Below are positions 18,001 through 24,109 of a stretch of 55,736 nucleotides of DNA, in pieces. This DNA is from an uncultured Prevotella sp. (lineage in GTDB: Bacteria; Bacteroidota; Bacteroidia; Bacteroidales; Bacteroidaceae), in the NCBI GenBank assembly GCA_902800365.1, contig CADCEF010000010.1, positions 1 to 55,736 on the forward strand. The letters are read 5' to 3'. The notes under the pieces were generated by a model. The model was not told the DNA's origin and made no database searches. It saw only the letters and a program-made list of their open reading frames with translations. How positions within the stretch are numbered: the first letter of the stretch is position 1; every line of letters starts with the position of its first letter. A program made the position numbers and the translations under genes.

Positions 18001-18335
18001 ACAATCTCAATCACTGGTTTGGGCGCAGCTGGCTTTGGTGCAGCAGGCTTTGGTGCCTCAGGTTGTGGCATCGCAGGCTCTTCTATTGGCATCTGAGGCA
18101 TCTGAGGAACTCGTATGGTACCATCCAGAGGTTTCTCGGCCGATGCTTTTTCGTTCTTCGGCACATCCATCATGGGCATGGCAGCACGGATAGTTCCGTC
18201 TAATGGCTTAGCTGGCTCCTCTGTTTCTGGAGGAGGCATTGGGATTGGATCGAAGTTGGTTACTCTAACCGTTTTGTCGACATTAACCTCTTCGTTCTCG
18301 TTTACCCTATTTTGTGGAGTTCGAACCGTACTCAT
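15015..18335 (-). CDS. Membrane Ser/Thr protein kinase with T-[VI]-R repeat N-terminus
   Basis: 1106 residues. The first 150 are disordered and Pro-rich, with five Thr-[Val/Ile]-Arg motifs (Thr3, 22, 48, 73, 122). The kinase domain (about 170-435) has Lys203 (VLKVYY), HKDIKPGN (289-296), DFG (311-313), a Thr-rich activation segment (KTTQARTPIYAAPE) and the APE motif. A long, mostly helical cytoplasmic region follows (about 440-900), then five or six membrane helices clustered at about 905-1085. The topology puts the kinase in the cytoplasm. The ATG overlaps the upstream zinc-ribbon gene stop (TAATG), so translation is coupled. It is the writer of the module. Confidence 0.92.
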   Translation of the reverse strand: MSTVRTPQNRVNENEEVNVDKTVRVTNFDPIPMPPPETEEPAKPLDGTIRAAMPMMDVPKNEKASAEKPLDGTIRVPQMPQMPIEEPAMPQPEAPKPAAPKPAAPKPVIEIVGSGGGDLSGTVRTAQSAQPQPKARPSVNISIISSVSNTQRAHKQKMQRNEVDDSIFVLKGQDYKRVKVLSENTGEAQVFLVEKNKQEFVLKVYYPNFDVNRKILQTVLNFDFEMVVKVYDFGKTYVDGKHRYYELMEYLRGGSMAEYKLDGDMDKFRRITLQSAAALAYCHQLRILHKDIKPGNFFFRDKDHNELVLGDFGISSMLEDDGKAHKTTQARTPIYAAPEMYSDVIDGVVEISAKADFYSLGISLMTLWLGESPMSTNERVMMRQKNEGRIPRMNELPERIKLLVMGLTVVNPINRWGYEQVEQWFLGESPKVDLSSPFLKYKSFIVDPERNLVADNIHELVPLLLANEKVAIGYLYNGRITQWLDACGNSKLSTIVKDIITKRYPIDQRAGLMASVYAMEPTYPYKDLRGNLCDDIHSICISLLSNQDEYALTLNNENDPFYLYVETHTSCDVERLRSYFRGIDRTNKDEVRVAIMKIVLEVDPEIPFMVKHPSSTINEIVSAYSNEDITDDEWHSLTDGRLLAWMYSHEDPMACESLRIMINGQQYSQNLAYKVLYNLNRESAYDLANAFTPMQVGEQLNARLHKAQNLTDKEFEEEMKDMLELDGRFAYYAQLHGWTEMYNEHQRCFDFKSDENKERLGAYDAKTAVYRFCRILGVTPTYIMPDGIEYADGRNLQSKKMQQFRNEVRSGSLAQWMAVFYHEDPNADFAQEYSYEHAIEDWLMAMGKIDPAQRYYKRFVDARDETQKRVKHVKDSWQRAKTKENIWRMAFYALSGIWLVFVIIFGVTNPAYILSHTFLSIGLPLGGMTGIIVATRSFFKGYDFLFSFFWGLVGAFTCFIPIIILKYIGASHPTLFNVAIVVITLIYMLVCHLTDFRGDEKADSRLISEVLENDVKSNLIEPLFYTFKARSYKFKGSKFGLLNDVTDQVRSISGESVLHYVLWSLLMLVFVISFVVFSPKMLNVANPNSHMKEAPANIIKKIDRDA

Positions 18336-19270
18336 TAGATATCGTCTTTAATTTCTTTTCTAGTACCCTTACCAAGAATAATCCACTTTCCACCCATCTG
18401 AGGCTTGGCGCAGCCACATGGACTTGAGTGCAGCGCATGCTTGAAATTGCACTCCCAAGCCAGTCTTACACCTTGTGGCTTACAGGCCATCGCATAATTT
18501 CGCACCTGAGCAGGCTTGGGCTGTGGCTGCTGTGCCATCTGGTCGAGCAAACGCGACAACATATCCATACGTTCTTGTTTCTTCTTGTCGTATTCCTCTT
18601 TGCTCATGACCTTATGCTCTGTAAGGTTTGCATCTACACGATCCAAACCACGGTCTTGTGCAAGCAGCATAAGCACCCTCTGGCGCAGTTCCTGACTCTT
18701 ACGATCGCGCTCTCTATCCTGTTCATTGGTGTAAGGTAGCTTCTGCTCCAGCTCCTGCAGTTCGTCGGCCAGCTTCTGCATCTGCTTGAATTCTGGCATC
18801 TCCATCACCTTCTCCTTCAACAGGCGTGCTTCTTCTGTAAGAGCTGTTCCACACTGTTTACAAAACGAGAAATCATTCAGCGTTCCGCAAACAGGACAAG
18901 CGATACCACCCCTAGGACAACCACATTCAGGGCAATATGCCTCTGTTCCTGTCAGATAGGCGCCACAGAAAGAACATACATCCTTTCGGATATAGTGACG
19001 ACAACTTTCACAGAAATCTGCATCAGCATCAACTTCGGCGCCACAATTTGGACACTTAGTCATGCCGATAGCATTACCACAGGATGCACAAAACAATGCA
19101 TCTGGTTCGTTTAAAGCGCCACAATGAGGACAAGCCACTGCATTGGCTGTATTCATCTGCATGGCCTGCTGATACTGAGGTTCCTGCGCGCTACGTTCGC
19201 GGAACTGATCGCGCTGTAGAGGTTCTGAACCATGGGAGGTTCGATCTGGGTTTAGTGTAATATCGTTCAT
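18335..19270 (-). CDS. Protein with four zinc ribbons, first gene of the kinase module
   Basis: 311 residues. Four CxxC-n-CxxC zinc ribbons lie at about residues 47-65, 72-90, 98-117 and 124-142. A helical, Glu/Lys/Arg-rich region, probably coiled coil, follows (about 145-235). The C-terminus (about 255-300) has a further Cys/His set (ACKP, WECNFKHALH, SSPCGCAK). No enzyme motif is seen, so it is probably a scaffold or sensor of metal or redox state (inference). It is the first gene after a consensus promoter, and its stop overlaps the kinase ATG by one base. The ribbons resemble those opening the AAA and FHA proteins, suggesting shared assembly. Confidence 0.85.
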   Translation of the reverse strand: MNDITLNPDRTSHGSEPLQRDQFRERSAQEPQYQQAMQMNTANAVACPHCGALNEPDALFCASCGNAIGMTKCPNCGAEVDADADFCESCRHYIRKDVCSFCGAYLTGTEAYCPECGCPRGGIACPVCGTLNDFSFCKQCGTALTEEARLLKEKVMEMPEFKQMQKLADELQELEQKLPYTNEQDRERDRKSQELRQRVLMLLAQDRGLDRVDANLTEHKVMSKEEYDKKKQERMDMLSRLLDQMAQQPQPKPAQVRNYAMACKPQGVRLAWECNFKHALHSSPCGCAKPQMGGKWIILGKGTRKEIKDDI

Positions 19271-19285
19271 CTCTTGTTGGAATTT

Positions 19286-19297
19286 TAACTTAAGTTA
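19286..19297. promoter_or_regulatory. Perfect palindrome at the start site of the kinase-module operon
   Basis: TAACTTAAGTTA is a perfect 12-base palindrome lying 5 bases downstream of the -7 box, over the predicted transcription start and leader. This position suits a repressor site. It is short and could be chance in AT-rich DNA. Confidence 0.4.
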
Positions 19298-19301
19298 GGT
19301 G

Positions 19302-19332
19302 CAAAGATAACTAAAAAAAACAATAAACCAAA
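19302..19332 (-). promoter_or_regulatory. Promoter of the zinc ribbon-kinase-AAA-FHA-PP2C operon
   Basis: On the minus strand, TTTG (19329-19332), a 19-base spacer and TATCTTTG (19302-19309) match the Bacteroidota promoter consensus exactly. It lies directly after the terminator of the M13 peptidase gene, so the module forms its own transcription unit with a leader of about 25 bases. Confidence 0.8.
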
Positions 19333-19363
19333 AAAAACCGCCGTAAATTTACATTTACGACGG
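19330..19363 (-). terminator. Intrinsic terminator after M13 peptidase gene
   Basis: On the minus strand an 11-bp stem (19353-19363 with 19338-19348, one G-U pair) and a 4-base loop are followed by a run of T (19331-19337). It lies 26 bases past the M13 stop and isolates the upstream operon from the kinase module. Confidence 0.9.
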
Positions 19364-19389
19364 AAAAAATAGTTATTTTTTGACTTAGA

Positions 19390-21423
19390 TTACCACAAAT
19401 CGAGGCGTTCCTTCTTTGGAATGAACAACTTATCACCCTCTTTCACACCAAATGCCTCATACCAAGCATCAATGTGAGGCAGAGCTCCGTTCACACGCCA
19501 GCGACCAAGTGAATGAGGATCGCTCTTGGTACGATTACGAATTTCTGCTTCTGTAATGTTACCTGCCCACACACCAGCGTATGCATGGAAGAAACGCTGA
19601 TCAGCAGTCAGGCCGTCCTTGTCCTCGAGTTTGTTATACTTTGTTGCATTCTTATATGCTGCCCATGAAACCTGCAGACCACCATGATCGGCCAGATTTT
19701 CACCCAAAGTCAATCTACCATTAGCCTTGAGGTCAGGCAGAACATTGATATTTGAGAAGAAATCAGCAAATCTGTCAGTACGTTCTGTAAAATTCTTTCC
19801 GTCTGTTTCCTTCCACCAGTTATGCATATTTCCATCTTTGTCGTACATGCGTCCGCCATCATCGAATCCGTGGGTCATCTCGTGGCCGATAACCACACCA
19901 ATGGCACCATAGTTGAAGGCGTCGTCAGCATTCATATCAAAGAATGGATACTGCAGAATACCTGCAGGGAAACAAATCTCATTAGTAGTTGGATTATAGT
20001 AAGCGTTAACGGTCTGTGGAGTCATATGCCAATCGTCGCGATCTACAGATTTTCCAACTGTATGTTCAATATGCCAAGCGTTCCAGAATTTAGAACACTC
20101 TTCCATATTTTCGTAATAAGATTTGGTAGGATCAATATTCAGATTCGAAAGATCGGTCCATTTGTCAGGATAACCCACCTTAACATAGAATGTGTTAAGC
20201 TTCAGCAAAGCATTAACCTTAGTAGAATCATCCATCCAGTCCTGAGCAGCAATACGCTCACCCAAAGCAATCTGCAGGTTCTTTACCAATGTCAGCATAC
20301 GCTTCTTAGCTGCCTCTGGGAAATACTTCTCTGCATAGATCTTACCCAAAGCCTCGCCCATAACGCGCTCTACCTGACTTGTACTACGTTTCCACAGAGG
20401 GTGATTCTCCTTACGACCAGAACGGATTTTTCCATTAAAATCAAAACTCTCAGCTACAGTAGCATCACTCAGATAGTTTGCTGCACCTGAAATAAAGCCC
20501 CACTCCATCACATCGCGATACTCAGCAGGCTTAATGTTGCCTACTACCTTATTAGCACCAACGAGGAAGTCTGGCTGACCAACAACCATCTCCTGAAGAT
20601 ACTTGGTATCAATGCCCTGAGCATTCATCACCTTGACAAGTGGCAGATTGGGATACTTGGCCTCAAACTCCTTCAGAGACATCTTATGATAGTTTGCCTC
20701 TGGGTCGCGAAGCTCTGTACGACTCTTACTAACCTTTGCCAACTCTGTCTCAACCTTCATAATGTTCTGCATCTTCTTGGTAGCAGCGCTCTTGCTGAAA
20801 CCAAACAGCTGGAACATTTTTACCACATGCTTCTTGAAAGCCTCACGGATACTGGCAGTAGCCTTATCGTTGTCGAGGTAGTACTCCTTCTGTCCCAGAG
20901 AAAGACCACCCTGATAAACATTCAGAATGTTCAGGGTAGCATTCTTATCGTCGGCACTGAAACCTGCATAGAAGAACTCCTGCTCTCCATAAGGAGCCTG
21001 CTCCAACTGGATAGCCAGCAACTGCTTGTTGGTCTTAGCAGCCTCCAGCTTCTTAATCAGCGGCATTACAGGGGCAACGCCCTCCTTATTGCGGCGGGTT
21101 GAGTCCATTGCAAGCTTGTACAGATCGCTAAGTTTCTGTTCGATTGTGCCCTTTGCATAGGTATTACTCTGCAACTCGCTCAAGATACCGTTAATACGCT
21201 TGTCGTTTGTCTCCTGCAGACGATCAAAACTTCCATAGCGAGAATAAGCTGCAGGCAGAGGATTGTTCTTCATCCAGCCACCACATGCATACTCGTAGAA
21301 GTCGTCACCAGGACGTACACTTTTGTTAAAGTCGGACTGATTCAAGCCCGAGCCTAGTTCTGTTTGTGCTGAAGTCATCATAGATATTGATGCCATAGCA
21401 ACGATTGTTAATAATTTTTTCAT
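19390..21423 (-). CDS. pepO: Secreted M13 family zinc endopeptidase (neprilysin/PepO-like)
   Basis: 677 residues. A Sec signal peptide (MKKLLTIVAMASISMMTSAQ, cleaved about residue 19) predicts export. The N-terminal M13 domain precedes the catalytic C-terminal domain with the zinc motif HEMTH (514-518), the downstream ligand Glu575 in GENLADHGG and the substrate-binding NAYYNPTTNEICFPAGIL segment. The C-terminus ends in W, as is common in the family. M13 enzymes cut oligopeptides, so the likely role is periplasmic or extracellular peptide breakdown. It follows the ABC-F gene by 19 bases and ends at a strong terminator. Confidence 0.95.
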   Translation of the reverse strand: MKKLLTIVAMASISMMTSAQTELGSGLNQSDFNKSVRPGDDFYEYACGGWMKNNPLPAAYSRYGSFDRLQETNDKRINGILSELQSNTYAKGTIEQKLSDLYKLAMDSTRRNKEGVAPVMPLIKKLEAAKTNKQLLAIQLEQAPYGEQEFFYAGFSADDKNATLNILNVYQGGLSLGQKEYYLDNDKATASIREAFKKHVVKMFQLFGFSKSAATKKMQNIMKVETELAKVSKSRTELRDPEANYHKMSLKEFEAKYPNLPLVKVMNAQGIDTKYLQEMVVGQPDFLVGANKVVGNIKPAEYRDVMEWGFISGAANYLSDATVAESFDFNGKIRSGRKENHPLWKRSTSQVERVMGEALGKIYAEKYFPEAAKKRMLTLVKNLQIALGERIAAQDWMDDSTKVNALLKLNTFYVKVGYPDKWTDLSNLNIDPTKSYYENMEECSKFWNAWHIEHTVGKSVDRDDWHMTPQTVNAYYNPTTNEICFPAGILQYPFFDMNADDAFNYGAIGVVIGHEMTHGFDDGGRMYDKDGNMHNWWKETDGKNFTERTDRFADFFSNINVLPDLKANGRLTLGENLADHGGLQVSWAAYKNATKYNKLEDKDGLTADQRFFHAYAGVWAGNITEAEIRNRTKSDPHSLGRWRVNGALPHIDAWYEAFGVKEGDKLFIPKKERLDLW

Positions 21424-21442
21424 CTTTAAACCTTAGTTGTTG

Positions 21443-23404
21443 TTAATATTGTGTTAATGATTCCAATGTTTCGCTTGCCTTCTCCCAGCGCTCAACCTCT
21501 TCATCCTGTTCGCGCTTCACATCTGTATATTCGGTCACCATCACCATATTCGATGCATTCTCTGGCTTCATCAGCATCTCGTCGAGTTCTTTCAGCTTCG
21601 CCTCCAGCTTTTCGATCTTGGCTTCCGACTCTTTTACAGCTTTTTCAGCACGACTGATTTTCTTCTGCAGCGCCTTATGTTCTTCGTAGCTAAGAGCCTT
21701 TTTCAGTGGTTCTTGAGGTATCTCAGAAACTGACGCTGTTTTTTCCATCTTTTCAGTCTTTTCAGATGGCTTAGCAGCGCCAAGCTGATTAAGATCGCTG
21801 ATTTTCTTTGTACGCAGAAAATCATATATTCCACCAAGATGTTCGCGCACTTTGCCACCACCAAACTCATAAACCTTCGATACAAGTCCGTCGAGGAATT
21901 CGCGGTCGTGACTTACTATAATTGCAGTACCGTCGAAGGCTTTAATGGCCTCTTTCAGCACATCCTTCGATGGCATATCAAGATGGTTGGTAGGCTCGTC
22001 CAGAATCAGCAGGTTCACAGGTTCCAGCAGCAATCGTATCATTGCCAAACGGCTACGCTCACCACCACTAAGCACCTTAACCTTCTTATCGCTTTCCTCG
22101 CCGCCAAACATAAATGCGCCAAGAATATCGTTTATTTTCAGTCTTATCTCGCCCTTAGCCACATAGTCTATCGTCTGGTGTACGGTAAGATTCTCATCCA
22201 GAAGCTGAGCCTGATTCTGGGCAAAGTAGCCTATCTGTATGTTGTGACCTACCTTCAACTCGCCTGTATATGGAATCTCGCCCATGATACACTTAACCAG
22301 TGTAGACTTTCCTTCTCCATTCTTACCCACAAAAGCCACCTTCTCGCCACGCTTTATTGTAAGCGTAACATGATCGAACACCGTGTGGGCGCCGTAGTCC
22401 TTACGAACCTCATCACAGATAATCGGATAATCGCCGCTACGCAAGCAAGGTGGAAACTTCAGATGCATGGCCGAATTATCTACATCATCAATCTCGATAG
22501 GCACTATCTTTTCCAGCTGTTTTATCTTCTGCTGAACCTGTACGGCCTTGGTAGCCTGATAGCGAAAACGTTCGATAAATGCCTTCATATCAGCCACTTC
22601 CTTCTGCTGGTTCTCGTAAGCCCTTAGCTGCTGTTCGCGACGTTCTTTACGCAGAACTACGTATTCGTTATACTTTACCTTATAATCAATTACCTTACCG
22701 CACGATATCTCAAGAGTACGATTCGATACATTATTAATAAAAGCACGGTCGTGACTTACCAACACCACTGCACTAGAGCTCTGAGCCAGGAATTGTTCCA
22801 ACCATTGTATACTCTCAATGTCCAAATGGTTAGTAGGCTCGTCTAGAAGCAAAACGTCTGGTTTCTGCAGAAGAATCTTAGCCAATTCAATACGCATACG
22901 CCATCCACCAGAGAATTCAGAGGTAGGACGCTCAAAGTCACTACGTTCAAATCCAAGTCCTATCAGTGTACGCTCTATCTCAGCCTCATAGTTCTCAGCA
23001 CCCATCATGATATACCGCTCGTGTTCGGTGGTATACTTCTCTATCAGCTCCAGATAACTCTCGCTCTCATAATCAGTGCGTTCGGCCAACTCCTGGTTCA
23101 TCTTGTCCAGTCGTTCCTTCATACGAGTGTTATCGGCAAATGCCTTCTGAGCTTCTTCGCGCACAGTAGTATCATCCTGAAGAATCATCACCTGTGGCAG
23201 ATATCCTATCTTGGTGTCGTTTGGTATGCTTATATTACCTGCAGTAGGCTTCTGTAGTCCACACAGAATCTTGAGCATGGTACTCTTTCCAGCACCATTC
23301 TTACCCACCAGAGCTATGCGATCCTTGTCATTGATAACGAAACTCGCGTCATCAAACAGGGGTTTTATGCCAAATTCAACTTTCAGTCCTTCTACTGATA
23401 TCAT
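21443..23404 (-). CDS. ABC-F family ATPase (ribosome-associated type)
   Basis: 653 residues, two ABC domains with no membrane segment. First: Walker A ALVGKNGAGKSTM and signature SGGWRMR. Second: Walker A AFVGKNGEGKSTL and signature LSGGERSRLAM. Both have the LLDEPTNHLD or LILDEPTNHLD Walker B typical of ABC-F. The 80-residue inter-domain linker (ABC-F arm) is helical. The C-terminal region (about 535-653) is a Lys/Glu-rich coiled coil as in Uup or YheS. ABC-F proteins act on the ribosome E site and some confer antibiotic protection; nothing here marks a resistance type. Its ATG overlaps the upstream stop (ATGA). Confidence 0.92.
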   Translation of the reverse strand: MISVEGLKVEFGIKPLFDDASFVINDKDRIALVGKNGAGKSTMLKILCGLQKPTAGNISIPNDTKIGYLPQVMILQDDTTVREEAQKAFADNTRMKERLDKMNQELAERTDYESESYLELIEKYTTEHERYIMMGAENYEAEIERTLIGLGFERSDFERPTSEFSGGWRMRIELAKILLQKPDVLLLDEPTNHLDIESIQWLEQFLAQSSSAVVLVSHDRAFINNVSNRTLEISCGKVIDYKVKYNEYVVLRKERREQQLRAYENQQKEVADMKAFIERFRYQATKAVQVQQKIKQLEKIVPIEIDDVDNSAMHLKFPPCLRSGDYPIICDEVRKDYGAHTVFDHVTLTIKRGEKVAFVGKNGEGKSTLVKCIMGEIPYTGELKVGHNIQIGYFAQNQAQLLDENLTVHQTIDYVAKGEIRLKINDILGAFMFGGEESDKKVKVLSGGERSRLAMIRLLLEPVNLLILDEPTNHLDMPSKDVLKEAIKAFDGTAIIVSHDREFLDGLVSKVYEFGGGKVREHLGGIYDFLRTKKISDLNQLGAAKPSEKTEKMEKTASVSEIPQEPLKKALSYEEHKALQKKISRAEKAVKESEAKIEKLEAKLKELDEMLMKPENASNMVMVTEYTDVKREQDEEVERWEKASETLESLTQY

Positions 23405-24018
23405 CGTTTATCTACAAATTTATAATCCTTGAACTGCTCCTTAGGGAATCTCAGCATCTCATCGGTAATACCTCCTGAGTGGAAATCACTTATCTTGATA
23501 GTTGTCCAAATGAACGCAATCTTAATCTTCACGCTTATAGGGCTATAAGTATTGCGCTCAAGTAGCGCGTGAATTTCCTTCATGCCTTTCCTACCCTTTA
23601 TCAGCTTCAGCGTCACCATCAGTCCTCCTTCTGCCAGAGCCACCCTGTAGGTATAGTTATCGGGCTCGAATTTAAACTTCTGTGAATACTTGTCCGACTT
23701 ATTATTTTTGGCAGTGTGTATCTCCACTTCACGCTTCTTTTTCTTTACGGTATACACTATCTGCCCGTCGTTCCACGAGTTCATCTTTGCATCCTCAAAC
23801 TTACTCTTCTTACCTTTATACCATATGGTACCATGGGTTTTATAAAGGCCTGTTATGTTTACGTCATAGTGCAGTGTTGCACCTTTTTCGCCAAACACCT
23901 GCTGGTAGGCCGAGTTAAATATGCGACGTGCCTGTCGGCTGTTTGCTGTCTCTTGTGCCTGAATTGTGCATAGAGCATTTATCAGCATTATTATCGCAAA
24001 AATTATCCTATTTCTCAT
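23401..24018 (-). CDS. LolA-like periplasmic lipoprotein-carrier family protein
   Basis: 205 residues from ATG at 24018. This start is chosen because it gives a Sec signal peptide (MRNRIIFAIIMLINALCTIQAQ) 22 bases after a -7 box; the longer open frame upstream crosses the divergent promoter region. The mature part is a beta-rich chain (LHYDVNITGLYKTHGTIWYKG, and a later KRKREVEIH-like stretch) resembling the LolA/LolB half-barrel fold, which shuttles lipoproteins or lipids across the periplasm. Recognition is by fold pattern rather than a strict motif. The stop overlaps the ABC-F start by 4 bases, so the genes are translationally coupled. Confidence 0.7.
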   Translation of the reverse strand: MRNRIIFAIIMLINALCTIQAQETANSRQARRIFNSAYQQVFGEKGATLHYDVNITGLYKTHGTIWYKGKKSKFEDAKMNSWNDGQIVYTVKKKKREVEIHTAKNNKSDKYSQKFKFEPDNYTYRVALAEGGLMVTLKLIKGRKGMKEIHALLERNTYSPISVKIKIAFIWTTIKISDFHSGGITDEMLRFPKEQFKDYKFVDKR

Positions 24019-24039
24019 TATCTTTTCATTTTCGGAGTG

Positions 24040-24047
24040 CAAAATTA
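24040..24047 (-). promoter_or_regulatory. -7 box for the LolA-like / ABC-F / M13 operon
   Basis: TAATTTTG on the minus strand fits TAnnTTTG and lies 22 bases before the chosen start codon. No clear -33 box is present. It is 22 bases from the divergent tex -7 box. Confidence 0.6.
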
Positions 24048-24069
24048 CATATTTCTCGCGATTTATTAC

Positions 24070-24077
24070 TATTTTTG
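24070..24077 (+). promoter_or_regulatory. -7 box of tex promoter
   Basis: TATTTTTG fits TAnnTTTG and lies 33 bases before the tex ATG. The -33 region is poorly conserved. It is divergent from the LolA-like operon promoter. Confidence 0.6.
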
Positions 24078-24109
24078 CACACAAATTAACGTAATTACTA
24101 CTTATATTT

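Noticed and set aside
10279-19270. Type VI secretion accessory cluster
   Set aside because: Kinase, phosphatase and FHA genes occur with T6SS, but no sheath, baseplate, Hcp, VgrG or membrane-complex gene is near.
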